This document shows positions 29,907 to 39,049 of a DNA stretch of 64,000 nucleotides, piece by piece (position 1 is the first letter of the stretch; each line of letters begins with the position of its first letter). The notes below the pieces were generated by a model. That model had not been told where the DNA came from and searched no databases. It worked only from the letters and a program-made list of their open reading frames with translations. The translations under genes were made by a program, and so were the position numbers. The stretch covers positions 124,001-188,000 of the forward strand of contig NZ_KE383898.1 in the NCBI RefSeq assembly GCF_000422665.1. Reading direction: 5' to 3'. Source of the DNA: Ferrimonas senticii DSM 18821 (GTDB lineage: Bacteria; Pseudomonadota; Gammaproteobacteria; Enterobacterales; Shewanellaceae).

Positions 29907-30524
29907 TTGGAACATTTCGAAACAGAAGAACAACAAGTCGAAGCGATCAAACGCTTTTGGAAAGAGTACGGCCTCTCCATCGTCGGTGGTGCGGTGATCG
30001 GCCTTGGCAGTCTGTGGGGCTGGAACTACTACCAGCAGCAGCAACTGGCTGGCCAAGAGGTTGCCTCGGTGGCGTTTGAAAACGTGTTGGCACAAAACGG
30101 CAGTGCCGACGAATTGGCGGCGGCTGCTGCGCAGTTTCAACAGAATTACGGTGACAGTGGCTATGCGCCACTGTCGGATCTGATGCAGGCTCGTGCGCTG
30201 GTTGATGAAGGCAAACTGGCCGAGGCACAAACGCTGCTGGAACGCGCGATTGGGCAATTGGACAACACCGCTAAGCCATTGGCGCAACTGCGTCTGGCTC
30301 GAGTACAGCAGGCACAAGAGAACCTTGAAGGCGCGCTCAATACCGTAAACGCGATCGATAACGCCGCTTTTGGCGCCCAGCGTGACGAACTGAAAGGTGA
30401 TCTGCTGGTTGCCAAGGGTGATGTCACTGGTGCGCGTAGCGCCTACCAAGCGGCACTGGCTGCAGCCGGTCTGCAAGGCAACCCTGCGGTACAGATTAAA
30501 CTCGACCAACTGGCTCAGGGCTAA
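29907..30524 (+). CDS. yfgM: YfgM family inner-membrane periplasmic chaperone
   Basis: YfgM is an ancillary SecYEG-translocon subunit with a periplasmic TPR domain, thought to pass clients to PpiD and other chaperones. The 205-aa protein has a short cytoplasmic N-terminus (EHFETEEQQVEAIKRFWKEYG), one transmembrane segment (about 22-42; LSIVGGAVIGLGSLWGWNYYQ) and a periplasmic helical repeat region. The start codon is TTG at 29907, behind AAGGGA; the EEQQVEAIKRFW beginning matches relatives, so the TTG is credible. It sits in the usual hisS-yfgM-bamB-der order. Confidence 0.92.
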   Translation: MEHFETEEQQVEAIKRFWKEYGLSIVGGAVIGLGSLWGWNYYQQQQLAGQEVASVAFENVLAQNGSADELAAAAAQFQQNYGDSGYAPLSDLMQARALVDEGKLAEAQTLLERAIGQLDNTAKPLAQLRLARVQQAQENLEGALNTVNAIDNAAFGAQRDELKGDLLVAKGDVTGARSAYQAALAAAGLQGNPAVQIKLDQLAQG

Positions 30525-30533
30525 GGGGCGTTT

Positions 30534-31721
30534 ATGCTGCTGGCAAGAAAAGGATGGCTGGCTGGTTTGCTGGGTGCGGCGGTGTTAACTGGCTGCGCCT
30601 CTAGCGACAGCGAAGAGGTGGTGATTAAGCCGCTGCCAGAACTGACCGATCCGATTGAGGTTAACATCCAGTGGCGCGACAGCGTCGGTGATGGTGTTGC
30701 TCACTACTTCTCGTCATTGTCGCCGGCGGTACGCTACGACAAGCTGTTTGTGGCCGAGCGCTATGGTCTGGTGAAAGCCTTTGACCAAAAAAACGGTGAT
30801 GAGATCTGGGAAAGCGATCTGCGCCGGGTATTTGCTGAAGGGCCGCTGAAGAAAAACGACGGTGCGCGCCTATCTGGCGGCATCGAAGTGGGCTTCGATA
30901 AGGTGTTTGTTGGCTCTGAAAATGGCGTGCTGTTTGCCTTATCTGCCGACAATGGCGAGTTGCTGTGGCAAGCGGATACCAAAGGTGAACTACTGTCCGA
31001 TCCAGCCATTGTTGGGGCGCAGATCTTAGTCAATACTGGCTCCGGAAAAGTGCAAGCTTTTGATGTCGACAATGGCGAGTTTAAGTGGCAGATGGACATG
31101 ACCATGCCGTCACTGGTGCTGCGTGGCACCTCGGGCATCGCTCAGTCACAAGGCGCGGCTTTTGTTGGTACTCCGGATGGTAAGGTCTCGGCGATGTTTG
31201 GTGAGAGCGGCGCGCCGATTTGGGAAGCGCGGATCGCTGAAGCCACCGGTTCTAATGAACTGGAACGGGTGGTCGACGTCGATACCAAACCAGAGATTGT
31301 CGGCAGCACGCTGTATGCGGTGGCCTACAATGGTGCCTTGGCGGCGGTGGACTTACGCAGTGGCCGGGTAAACTGGAGCCGCAAGTACTCCAGTTACAGC
31401 CCGTTTGTGATCCAAGGCTTTAATCTCTACCTCAGCGACTCCGATGGTACGGTTTACGCCATTGATCGTCGCAACGGTTTGGAAAAGTGGGCCAACAGCG
31501 ATCTGCAAGGACGACAGTTGACCGCTCCGCAGATTGTCGGCGATTACCTGGTGGCCGGTGACTTTGAAGGTTATCTGCACATCTTTAGCCGCAACGACGG
31601 CAAATTGGTCGGGCGCAGCCAGATCGACAGCAGCGGTTTGTACGTGCAACCATTGCTGGATGGCGAGACCCTTTATCTGCAAGCGCGAGATGGTGATGTC
31701 ACTGCGGTGACAATCCCTTAA
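30534..31721 (+). CDS. bamB: Outer membrane assembly lipoprotein BamB
   Basis: BamB is an eight-bladed beta-propeller lipoprotein of the BAM complex, binding BamA POTRA domains. The 395-aa precursor has the lipobox LTGC (about Cys20). PQQ-like blades follow, shown by repeats such as GLVKAFDQKNGDEIWESD, GVLFALSADNGELLWQAD, GKVQAFDVDNGEFKWQMD and GTVYAIDRRNGLEKWAN. It follows yfgM by nine bases and precedes der, the standard arrangement. BamE lies separately at 9.1 kb. Confidence 0.96.
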   Translation: MLLARKGWLAGLLGAAVLTGCASSDSEEVVIKPLPELTDPIEVNIQWRDSVGDGVAHYFSSLSPAVRYDKLFVAERYGLVKAFDQKNGDEIWESDLRRVFAEGPLKKNDGARLSGGIEVGFDKVFVGSENGVLFALSADNGELLWQADTKGELLSDPAIVGAQILVNTGSGKVQAFDVDNGEFKWQMDMTMPSLVLRGTSGIAQSQGAAFVGTPDGKVSAMFGESGAPIWEARIAEATGSNELERVVDVDTKPEIVGSTLYAVAYNGALAAVDLRSGRVNWSRKYSSYSPFVIQGFNLYLSDSDGTVYAIDRRNGLEKWANSDLQGRQLTAPQIVGDYLVAGDFEGYLHIFSRNDGKLVGRSQIDSSGLYVQPLLDGETLYLQARDGDVTAVTIP

Positions 31722-31740
31722 ACTCCATGTAGACTATGGC

Positions 31741-31766
31741 GCCCCCAATAATGGGGGCGTTTTTTA
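31741..31766 (+). terminator. Intrinsic terminator between bamB and der
   Basis: GCCCCC-AATAAT-GGGGGC hairpin followed by GTTTTTT, 19 bases after the bamB stop codon. der therefore probably has a further promoter, or receives only part of the upstream transcription. Confidence 0.8.
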
Positions 31767-31790
31767 TTGGTAACGAATGAGGTTTTATCG

Positions 31791-33296
31791 ATGATCCCTG
31801 TGGTAGCCCTGGTTGGCCGTCCCAACGTTGGTAAGTCAACGCTATTTAACCGCTTGACCGGCACCCGCGACGCGCTGGTGGCAGACTTCCCTGGCCTGAC
31901 CCGTGATCGGAAATATGGCCAAGCTCGTCTCGCCGGTCACGACTTTATTGTGGTTGATACCGGTGGTATCGACGGTACCGAAGAGGGTATCGAAACCAAG
32001 ATGGCGGAACAGTCGCTGCTGGCGATTGAAGAAGCCGATGTGGTGCTGTTTTTGGTGGATGCGCGCGCCGGCCTAACCGCCGCCGATGAAGCGATCGCCA
32101 AGCATCTGCGCAGCCGTGAAAAGACCACTTTGCTGGTGGCCAACAAGACCGATGGTATCGACGCGGATGCCGCGGTGGGAGAGTTCTACGCCTTAGGCCA
32201 TGATGAGATCCACCACATCGCTGCGGCGCAAAACCGTGGGGTAACGCAACTGATCAACCACGCGCTGGCGCCATTTGCTGAAGAGTTCGAATCGGATCAA
32301 GAGGGCGAGGAAGAAGAGCTCGACGAAAACGCCGCTTACTGGGCTGAAATTGAAGCGCAGCAAGCCGCGTCTGAACGCGAAGAGGAAACCGCCGAAGAGG
32401 AAGCGGAGCGTCTGCGTAACCAGCCAATCAAGCTGGCGATCATCGGTAAGCCAAACGTGGGTAAATCGACTCTGACCAACCGCATCTTGGGTGAAGAGCG
32501 CGTGGTGGTGTACGACATGCCGGGCACCACCCGTGATTCCATCTACATCCCGATGCAGCGTGAAGAGCGTGAATACGTGCTGATCGACACCGCCGGTGTT
32601 CGTCGTCGTAAGAACATGCACGAAGCGGTCGAGAAGTTCTCGGTGATTAAGACCTTGCAAGCGGTGGAAGACGCCAACGTGGTGCTGTTGATCGTTGACG
32701 CTCGCAGTGGCATCACCGATCAAGACTTATCCTTGCTGGGCTTTGCTCTGAACGCCGGTCGTGCGGTTGTGATTGCGGTAAACAAGTGGGATGGCCTGAG
32801 CACTGACGTTAAAGACGCGATCAAGAACGAACTGGATCGCCGTCTGGGCTTCGTTGATTTTGCTCGTCTGCACTTTATCTCGGCACTGCACGGCACTGGC
32901 GTTGGCCACCTGTTTGAATCAGTGCAAGAGGCTTACGACAGCGCAACTCGCCGTACTTCGACCTCGATGCTGACTCGCATCATGCACATGGCGCAAGACG
33001 ATCACCAGCCGCCGATGGTACGTGGTCGCCGAGTGAAGCTGAAATACGCTCACGCCGGTGGTTACAACCCACCGCGTATCGTTATTCACGGTAACCAGGT
33101 GAAAGATCTGCCAGATGCTTACAAGCGCTACCTGATGAACTACTTCCGTCGTTCATTGAATGTAGTGGGCACCCCAATCTTGATGCAGTTTGCTGAAAGC
33201 GCTAACCCGTTTGAAGGCAAACGCAGCAGCATGACCGCCGCCGAGCAACGTAAGCGTCGTCAATTGCTGAACCACATCCGCAAACGTGGTGCATAA
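31791..33296 (+). CDS. der: Ribosome-assembly GTPase Der (EngA)
   Basis: Essential GTPase with two tandem G domains that acts in maturation of the 50S subunit. The 501-aa protein has G1 motifs GRPNVGKST (residue 8 on) and GKPNVGKST (about 220 on), each followed by DTxG switch-II motifs and NKxD (NKTD, NKWD). The C-terminal KH-like domain is present ([23 protein letters not shown]). The inter-domain linker (about 165-208) is strongly acidic. The ATG at 31791 begins [16 protein letters not shown]; the upstream in-frame codon at 31767 would add eight unlike residues. Its stop codon touches the left end of a MITE-like element. Confidence 0.97.
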   Translation: MIPVVALVGRPNVGKSTLFNRLTGTRDALVADFPGLTRDRKYGQARLAGHDFIVVDTGGIDGTEEGIETKMAEQSLLAIEEADVVLFLVDARAGLTAADEAIAKHLRSREKTTLLVANKTDGIDADAAVGEFYALGHDEIHHIAAAQNRGVTQLINHALAPFAEEFESDQEGEEEELDENAAYWAEIEAQQAASEREEETAEEEAERLRNQPIKLAIIGKPNVGKSTLTNRILGEERVVVYDMPGTTRDSIYIPMQREEREYVLIDTAGVRRRKNMHEAVEKFSVIKTLQAVEDANVVLLIVDARSGITDQDLSLLGFALNAGRAVVIAVNKWDGLSTDVKDAIKNELDRRLGFVDFARLHFISALHGTGVGHLFESVQEAYDSATRRTSTSMLTRIMHMAQDDHQPPMVRGRRVKLKYAHAGGYNPPRIVIHGNQVKDLPDAYKRYLMNYFRRSLNVVGTPILMQFAESANPFEGKRSSMTAAEQRKRRQLLNHIRKRGA

Positions 33297-33457
33297 TACC
33301 AATTAACCTAAATATCTGATCACTATTGCTGGTTTAAATCGCTTCACTCGGCGTTACTCAACTTACTGGTAGAGCCACTAGCAGCGGCGTTGAGTGCCTT
33401 GATTGAAACGATTTCTCCTTCGCACTAGGTAGGCCATTTACTTAGGTGAATAGGTAT
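33296..33457. mobile_element. MITE-like palindromic element directly after der
   Basis: A 162-base non-coding stretch is bounded by terminal inverted repeats of 19 bases: ATACCAATTAACCTAAATA at the left (33296-33314), and at the right (33439-33457) the reverse complement ATACCTATTCACCTAAGTA, 16 of 19 matching. Internally AAATCGCTTCA near 33338 pairs with the complement of TGAAACGATTT near 33413, and GGCGTTACTCAAC-type segments also face each other, so the whole element can fold into a long hairpin. No transposase frame lies inside. The left end overlaps the last base of the der stop codon. A second copy was not found in this window. Confidence 0.65.
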
Positions 33458-33522
33458 AACTCACGCAGGGCGTAACCAGCCGACCACTTGGGCGGTTATC
33501 GCTGTAAGTGCTGGCACTGATA

Positions 33523-33558
33523 ACGGCCTCCTTGGAACTGTCCGGGGAGGCCGTTTTG
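33523..33558. terminator. Terminator hairpin between der/MITE and the BLUF gene
   Basis: ACGGCCTCC / GGAGGCCGT stem with a 14-base loop and TTTTGCTTT on the plus strand. It lies beyond the MITE-like element, suggesting it is the original der terminator displaced by the insertion; it can also end the convergent BLUF gene. Confidence 0.65.
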
Positions 33559-33576
33559 CTTTAGATACTGCTGCCG

Positions 33577-34032
33577 CTAGCGCCAATGATGATGGGGATT
33601 GAGTTGTTGTTGATAGGCGTGAGCCAATTGGTCGATGTCACGAAACAACTTGGTTTGCCAAAGCTTGGGATCGGTAAAGGTTTGGGTCAACAGTGCTGGT
33701 GCGCCGCTGTGCTGCAGATCGCCCCAGAGCTGTTGCAGTTGCGAGCATGAGATCCGCTGCATCTGCCAACTGGGGAAGCGGCGCTGCTCCAGTTGTGGCT
33801 GCTCAAACAGCGTTAAGATCCGATGACGTGGATCTTGCTCAATGCTTGCCATTAACTGTCGAACCGCCGTTGCCGGTCCCTCTATATATTGAAAGAAGCG
33901 ATCATCGTCGAAAAACAGACAGCCACTGATCTGCTGTTCGCTGTTATTCAGCGCCGCCATATCCACCAATTCATCCAATTCGGCTGGTCGAAACAGCGCA
34001 GTGGCTTGACTGACATAAACCATCGCGAGCAT
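33577..34032 (-). CDS. BLUF-domain blue-light photoreceptor, 151 aa
   Basis: A short protein made of a BLUF (FAD-binding blue-light sensor) domain plus a C-terminal extension. All residues that define the photocycle in BLUF proteins are seen: Tyr6 in MVYVSQA, the Asn pair 29-30 in ALNNSEQQISGCLFF, Gln48 in FFQYIEG, and Trp89/Met91 in FPSWQMQRIS. The C-terminal third (about 100-151) is Gln/Leu-rich and probably helical, with no output domain. It therefore signals by protein contact, as in other short BLUF proteins. It lies 51 bases downstream of torS on the same strand with no strong terminator between, so co-transcription is likely. Confidence 0.9.
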   Translation of the reverse strand: MLAMVYVSQATALFRPAELDELVDMAALNNSEQQISGCLFFDDDRFFQYIEGPATAVRQLMASIEQDPRHRILTLFEQPQLEQRRFPSWQMQRISCSQLQQLWGDLQHSGAPALLTQTFTDPKLWQTKLFRDIDQLAHAYQQQLNPHHHWR

Positions 34033-34083
34033 TGCTCAATTCCAAGGTTGTTTTGTTATCAAACCTAAGAATAGCGGCTATTG

Positions 34084-36855
34084 TCACGCTTGAGTCAACC
34101 ACTGCTGCAGAGCTACCAGACTGTGTTGCTGCAGCTCGATGAGTTCATCTATCAAGCTCAGATCGGCGGCCAATTTTTCCAGTTGCTGACAACGGTGGCT
34201 TAACGCAGTTAACCCAAGCGCACTGGCACCACCTTTAAGTCGGTGCAGGGTTGACTGCCAATCGGCGCCGGTTTCCAGCGCCAGCAGCAGTTGGTCACTG
34301 TCGTCGATAAACTCAGCCAGCATCTGCGCGATGGTGTTGGCACCGAGTATCTGCAGATCCTGCTGCAGTTGCCGTTCATCAAGCAGTGTTGGCGTTTGCG
34401 CGGCTGGTGCGGGTGCCACGCTGGAGCTTTGCTGCCTCAGTTGTTCAGCCAGTTGCGGCAAGCGCAGTGGTTTGGGCAAAAAACCGTCGAAGCCAGCGGC
34501 TAGAAAATCGTTGATCTGTTCAGTAAATACGTGCGCTGACATGGCGATGCAGGGCAGCGGTTGATGATGCTGTTGCTGCTGCAACGCTTTTAACTGCCGC
34601 TGTAGTTCGCTGCCATCGCCATCGGGCAGATTGATGTCCACCAACGCCAAATCAAACCGCTGGGCGGTGATTGTCGCCAGCGCGCTGGCAGCGTTGCCAC
34701 AACTCACGTACTGCTGACCAAGTTTGTCCAGAAAGCCTTCGATGACCAGTTGATTGATGGGATTGTCCTCTACCACCAAGATCTGTTGTTGCCGCAGTTG
34801 TGGCAGTGGCGTGGCGCTGGTGACGGTAGGAATGTCGTCGCTTATCTGCAATGGAATATCAAGGGTAAAACAGCTGCCGTGACCAAGTTGACTGCGAACG
34901 CTAAGGTTACCGCCCATCGCCTCGGCGAGACGGCGACTGATCGGTAACCCTAAGCCGGTACCACCGCGGCTCTGGCCCAAATGGGTCTGGACGAACGGAT
35001 CGAAGATCGCGGTTAACTGTGATGCAGCGATGCCGTCGCCGCTGTCCTCAACCGTGACCGTTAGCCACTGCTGTTGCTGGTCGACACGGCCATCACAGCG
35101 GATTTGGATGGCGCTGTTGCGGCTAAATTTGATGGCATTGCCGATCAGGTTAAGCAAAATCTGCCGCAGTTTGGTTTGATCCCCCAGATAGTTATCGGCC
35201 AGCGCCTCTGCAAAGTGGCTGCGTAAGTGCACTGCTCGTGCATGAGCGCGGGGGCTGAGCAGTTCGATGATCTCATTGATGGTGGCGCGCAGCTCAAATG
35301 GTTGGCAGTGCAGTTCAATCTTACCGGCTTCGATTTTGGAATAATCCAAGACGTCGTTAAGGATCTGCAACAACCCTTCACCAGAGCGGCGGATCACCGC
35401 CAGATAGTGGCGCTGTTTGGGATCGAGAGTGGAACCATCCAGCAGTTCGGCAGTGCCTAAAATGCCATTCATTGGCGTGCGAATTTCGTGGGATATGGTC
35501 GCCAAAAACGTGCTTTTGGCGCGGCTGGCGGTTTCCGCTTCCCGTCGTGCTGAAGCGGCCACTTGCAGCTGCTGATTCAGCGCTTCGGTGCGTTCGGCGA
35601 CGGTTTGTTCCAGTTGTTGATGCTGCTGTCGCAGTTGCTGCTCGGCATCCAGCTTCGCTTGACTGGTGGCTTTAAAAGCGCCGATTGCCTCGGCTAAACG
35701 GGTGAGCTCGTCATCGCCATCGGCTTGTACCTCGACGGAGAGATCGCCGTTGCTCAAACGCTTTAGGGCATCGCTGTAGTGGTCGATGCGACGGATCACA
35801 TCACGGTAGACTAAGCGCCAAACGACAATCAAACTTAGCAGCACGGCGGTGATACCAATCAGCCATAACCGCAGTCGCGCTTGCTGTTGGGCGTTATCGG
35901 TGGCGGTTTGGGCGTCGACAATGGCTTGATTGGCGACCGCCGATGCTTGGCTCAAACGGGTATTAAGCAGGGTCAGTTGTTGCTCTAGTTGTCGCGCTTG
36001 GTTGTGGATCGCCGCTTGAGTTGTCAGTTGCTGCTGGCGGTTGCTGAATAGCTTTTGGCCGCGTTCCAGCTCTGCTAGTGCCTGTGAGAATTGCTGTTGG
36101 CGCTGGGGATCGGGCAGGTCGGTTTGTTGCTGCGTCAGTTGTTCGGTCAGCCCTTGATAGTGGCTAAGGCGCTGGGCGATACCTTGTTGGTCGTTTAAGT
36201 AAGGCAGATCCAGCAACTGCTGCTTAAGTAAAATCACCCGATGCTGCAGTTCGCTCAAACGCTGTGTTTGTGGCAGATCCAGCTCCAGCAGATCATCGAG
36301 CTGTTGTGGCTCTGATTGACGGTACAATCCAAGGCTGCGAGCCACTAAGGCGGTTTGGGCGTTGGCCAGTTGGCTGTCAATCAGATCCGCCAGTTCGGTC
36401 GTGCGTCGGTTTAGTTGCTGGTAGCGCTTTTGAAAATCGCTATAAAGCTGGATTTTTTGGCCAACTTTCTGATTAAGTGCGGCCAGTGCTTGCTGCAGTT
36501 GTTCGGTTAATTGCGCCAGTGCTGGTCGATCTAGCGATTGCGCCGAGTTTGGGATCTGCGCTAATTGGGCTTGCAGTTGGCTCATCTGCTGCTGTAGCTG
36601 GCGTTCGACTTGGTGCAACTCCTCGGCGTTGGTGATCTGGGTTAGGAAGCGACCAGTAATGATGATGTTGCTGCCGCTTTGGGCGATATTCGCGGTCAAG
36701 TCCAGCAGTGGTAAGGCGCTGTTATTCAGCTCGCTTTGGCGCTGGCGAATGTCATCTAGGGCGTGCCAACCGACCAAGGCGGCGGCGCCAGAGAGCAGAG
36801 TCACAAACAGAAACGCCAACAATAACTTGGCGGCGATAGATAATTTCAAAGGCAA
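34084..36855 (-). CDS. torS: TorS-like hybrid sensor histidine kinase
   Basis: TorS senses TMAO through periplasmic TorT and phosphorylates TorR by a four-step relay. The 923-aa protein starts with a membrane helix (about 7-30), and a long helical Gln/Leu-rich periplasmic region follows to about 320. Then come TM2 (about 327-347), HAMP (LKRLSNGDLSVEVQADGDDELTRLAEAIGAF), HisKA with His456 in SHEIRTPMNG, and HATPase (NAIKFS, DSGDGI, GTGLGL). A receiver with Asp740 (VDINLPDGDG) and an HPt domain with His871 (LHRLKGGAS) complete it. All phospho-sites are intact. It is divergent from torT. No torR or torCAD is in the window, so the ligand could differ from TMAO. Confidence 0.88.
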   Translation of the reverse strand: MPLKLSIAAKLLLAFLFVTLLSGAAALVGWHALDDIRQRQSELNNSALPLLDLTANIAQSGSNIIITGRFLTQITNAEELHQVERQLQQQMSQLQAQLAQIPNSAQSLDRPALAQLTEQLQQALAALNQKVGQKIQLYSDFQKRYQQLNRRTTELADLIDSQLANAQTALVARSLGLYRQSEPQQLDDLLELDLPQTQRLSELQHRVILLKQQLLDLPYLNDQQGIAQRLSHYQGLTEQLTQQQTDLPDPQRQQQFSQALAELERGQKLFSNRQQQLTTQAAIHNQARQLEQQLTLLNTRLSQASAVANQAIVDAQTATDNAQQQARLRLWLIGITAVLLSLIVVWRLVYRDVIRRIDHYSDALKRLSNGDLSVEVQADGDDELTRLAEAIGAFKATSQAKLDAEQQLRQQHQQLEQTVAERTEALNQQLQVAASARREAETASRAKSTFLATISHEIRTPMNGILGTAELLDGSTLDPKQRHYLAVIRRSGEGLLQILNDVLDYSKIEAGKIELHCQPFELRATINEIIELLSPRAHARAVHLRSHFAEALADNYLGDQTKLRQILLNLIGNAIKFSRNSAIQIRCDGRVDQQQQWLTVTVEDSGDGIAASQLTAIFDPFVQTHLGQSRGGTGLGLPISRRLAEAMGGNLSVRSQLGHGSCFTLDIPLQISDDIPTVTSATPLPQLRQQQILVVEDNPINQLVIEGFLDKLGQQYVSCGNAASALATITAQRFDLALVDINLPDGDGSELQRQLKALQQQQHHQPLPCIAMSAHVFTEQINDFLAAGFDGFLPKPLRLPQLAEQLRQQSSSVAPAPAAQTPTLLDERQLQQDLQILGANTIAQMLAEFIDDSDQLLLALETGADWQSTLHRLKGGASALGLTALSHRCQQLEKLAADLSLIDELIELQQHSLVALQQWLTQA

Positions 36856-36931
36856 CGATCATTGCTGGCAGCGAATAGCGCCATTGTAGCCTGTTCGGCG
36901 CCAACGACACTAAACCTAAGAGAACAACAGC

Positions 36932-37885
36932 TTGAAATACCTGATTAGTTTTTTAGCGATATGGAGTCTGGCTAACCCGGCATGGGCACAGGTTAAGATC
37001 TGTGCGTTGCTGCCGCACATCAAAGATTCCTACTGGTTGAGTGTCAATCAAGGCCTGGTGGAACAAGCCCGCCAAGCGGGGGTACAACTGTGGGTGCAGG
37101 ATGCCGGAGGCTATCCCAATCAACAGCAACAACAGCAGCAGTTTCTGCAGTGCCAGCAGTGGCAGGCAGATGTCGTGTTACTGGGCAGCGTCAGTTTGCG
37201 GTTGCCGCCAGCCATGGCAGAGTTGGTGGCGCAAACACCAACCATCAGTTTAGTTAATCAGATTGAACAAGCGCCATTGGTGGGGCAGGTAGGGGCGTCG
37301 TGGTTGCGAATGGGGCAGCAGATCGGCGACTACATCAACCAGCATTACGCTCAGCACTCTACGCCCATTACTACCTTACTGATGTTAGGACCTGCCACTA
37401 ATGGCGGCAGTCGTGCGCTGCAACGAGGGATCGAGCAGCAAGTATCGGCGCAACGATTGGATATTCAAGCGGTGTTAAATGGCAGCAACAGTGTCGAGGT
37501 GCAGCGGCGCTTGTTGCGGCAATACCTTGCGGATAATCCGCCGCCGCAATTGATTATTGGCGGGGCGGTGGCGATCGAAGTAGCGATTGCCGAATTGCGT
37601 CGACTGGGTATTGCGGAACAGGTGGATCTGATCGCCAGTTATCTGAGCCATGGGGTTTATCGCGGTTTACTGCGGGGTAAGGTGTTGATGACCAACGATG
37701 ATCAGATGCGCCAGCAGGGGCAGTGGGCGATTACTCAAGCGCTACGGTATCTGGCGCAAGGCCAAGTGTTACAGCCGTTGGTGCCGACGCCTAAGTTAAT
37801 CAGTCGCGACCAGTCGCTAGCAACCTGGTCTGACAGTTTGTCGGATCCGGATTTTCGTGCCAGCTATCGGGTCGGCGGCGACTAA
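36932..37885 (+). CDS. torT: TorT-like periplasmic binding protein
   Basis: TorT is a periplasmic-binding-protein-fold partner that presents TMAO to TorS. The 317-aa precursor has a signal peptide (KYLISFLAIWSLANPAWA). The sequence VKICALLPHIKDSYWLSVNQGLVEQARQAGVQLWVQDAGGYPN is highly characteristic of TorT, and the two-lobe fold is complete to the C-terminus. The start is TTG at 36932; no in-frame ATG precedes the signal peptide. It is transcribed divergently from torS across a 76-base gap, so one short regulatory region serves both. Confidence 0.9.
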   Translation: MKYLISFLAIWSLANPAWAQVKICALLPHIKDSYWLSVNQGLVEQARQAGVQLWVQDAGGYPNQQQQQQQFLQCQQWQADVVLLGSVSLRLPPAMAELVAQTPTISLVNQIEQAPLVGQVGASWLRMGQQIGDYINQHYAQHSTPITTLLMLGPATNGGSRALQRGIEQQVSAQRLDIQAVLNGSNSVEVQRRLLRQYLADNPPPQLIIGGAVAIEVAIAELRRLGIAEQVDLIASYLSHGVYRGLLRGKVLMTNDDQMRQQGQWAITQALRYLAQGQVLQPLVPTPKLISRDQSLATWSDSLSDPDFRASYRVGGD

Positions 37886-37914
37886 GCCGGTTTCGCTGGG
37901 CGTGGGCAGCAACC

Positions 37915-37963
37915 AAAAAAAACGGGGTCTTCCCTCCATCGACCAAATTGGCTTTCGACCCCG
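37915..37963 (-). terminator. Terminator after the parA/RHH pair
   Basis: On the minus strand CGGGGTC ... GACCCCG (arms at 37957-37963 and 37923-37929) encloses a 27-base loop and is followed by a run of eight T. It lies 19 bases beyond the RHH gene's stop codon and can also face torT. Confidence 0.75.
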
Positions 37964-37981
37964 ATGGCTCTTCCCCTAAGC

Positions 37982-38296
37982 CTAACGCACTGAGTGCTCG
38001 TTTAGCAGTCGTTGCTGCTGTGGTTTGGATAACGCATCAAAATGGTTGATTAAGATCCGTAGCAGCCGTGAGCGACTTATCTGTTGACGTTTAGCGTGCA
38101 CAATCAGTCGCTGTCGCAACGGTTGGCTCAGTCGAAAACCGCTGCTTACCATCGGTTGCTGGCGACTTGGTAGCAGCGCCAGTGGCGGTGGGGTTAGGCC
38201 ATTGGCGTAGGCTTCTGCGCCTTCGAGAAATTGTTCCAATGACGCCACTGTGCAGGCTTTATTGGTGGCTGATCGCGATAGATTGGCGAGTGTCAT
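37982..38296 (-). CDS. Ribbon-helix-helix protein encoded next to parA
   Basis: A 104-residue protein. Its C-terminal half has the ribbon-helix-helix pattern: a short strand (SSGFRLSQP), then helices PLRQRLIVHAKRQQ and SRSRLLRILINHFDALS. The N-terminal 45 residues are polar and probably flexible. Small RHH proteins with a flexible tail are the DNA-binding partners of ParA-type ATPases in type Ib partition systems (ParG with ParF). The ATG at 38296 lies inside the parA gene (overlap 38 bases), giving translational coupling. A longer upstream frame runs entirely through parA and was rejected. Function as a partition or positioning adaptor is inference. Confidence 0.7.
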   Translation of the reverse strand: MTLANLSRSATNKACTVASLEQFLEGAEAYANGLTPPPLALLPSRQQPMVSSGFRLSQPLRQRLIVHAKRQQISRSRLLRILINHFDALSKPQQQRLLNEHSVR

Positions 38297-38996
38297 ACTG
38301 CGGCTCCAACTGCTTATTACTGTGGGCGTAGCGAAGCTCAATTGCTCGTTGATTGGGTTGCTGCAACAACTGATTAAAGATCTGCCGCAGTTCAGCGGCG
38401 GCTTTGCCATCCGGTTCGAGTTCCAGCACTGAACAGCCAGCTTCTTCGGAATCGTCGTAGATATTGCGCTGGTAAGTGATGGCATCGAGCACTCGATGAT
38501 CCCAAGTGCCAACGACCTCTTTGGCTTCTAGGATGCGCCGTGCCTGATTGGGCAGCGAAGGGCATTGCGACAGCACAAAAGCGCACTCCAATTTGGGGTT
38601 AAACATCAGACTGTTGTTGATTAAATCGTCAACGTGCTCGAGGGTTTGTAGATCTCGTCGCTTTGGCCGCAGCGGTAGCAAGGCGAAATCGGCTACCGAC
38701 ATTGCGGCTCGCAGTGCGACGCTGTCTTGGCCACCGCAGTCGATCACCACCGCTTCATAATGACCGCCAAGGCTGAGTAGATCTTCTCGGATCTTACCGT
38801 ACATCTGCACGCAGTTAATCCGCGTTATCGCGTCATTGTCGTTGCGGGCTTGCACCCATTTAGAGGTGGTGCGTTGTGGGTCGCAGTCAACCACCATCAC
38901 GTTGAGCCGACACTCTTGCTGCAGATAAACCGCCAAATTTTGCGCCAGGCAACTCTTGCCGCTGCCGCCTTTTTCGCCGCCGATCAAAATAATCAT
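38259..38996 (-). CDS. ParA/MinD-family ATPase, chromosomal orphan
   Basis: A 245-residue deviant-Walker P-loop ATPase. The N-terminal GGEKGGSGKSCLAQNLAVYL (residues 6-25) has the KGGxGKS signature, including the first Lys for the partner active site. VVDCDPQ follows near 37, and the Walker B-like VVIDCGG near 85. There is no N-terminal helix-turn-helix, so it is of the small (ParF-like, type Ib) class. It overlaps a small RHH gene, the usual partner type. Unlike core ParA (with parB near the origin), it lies among sensor-kinase genes. It could segregate a plasmid remnant or position a protein complex; sequence does not decide. Confidence 0.87.
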   Translation of the reverse strand: MIILIGGEKGGSGKSCLAQNLAVYLQQECRLNVMVVDCDPQRTTSKWVQARNDNDAITRINCVQMYGKIREDLLSLGGHYEAVVIDCGGQDSVALRAAMSVADFALLPLRPKRRDLQTLEHVDDLINNSLMFNPKLECAFVLSQCPSLPNQARRILEAKEVVGTWDHRVLDAITYQRNIYDDSEEAGCSVLELEPDGKAAAELRQIFNQLLQQPNQRAIELRYAHSNKQLEPQYDTRQSIAISHQ

Positions 38997-39049
38997 GATA
39001 CCTCCGTGTGGCGTTGGCGCTGTAAAGCGCGAATGGCGAAAGTATATGA

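Noticed and set aside
29892-30509. Open frame of 205 codons opposite yfgM, of equal length to yfgM
   Set aside because: The plus strand encodes a clear YfgM; the minus frame has no features.
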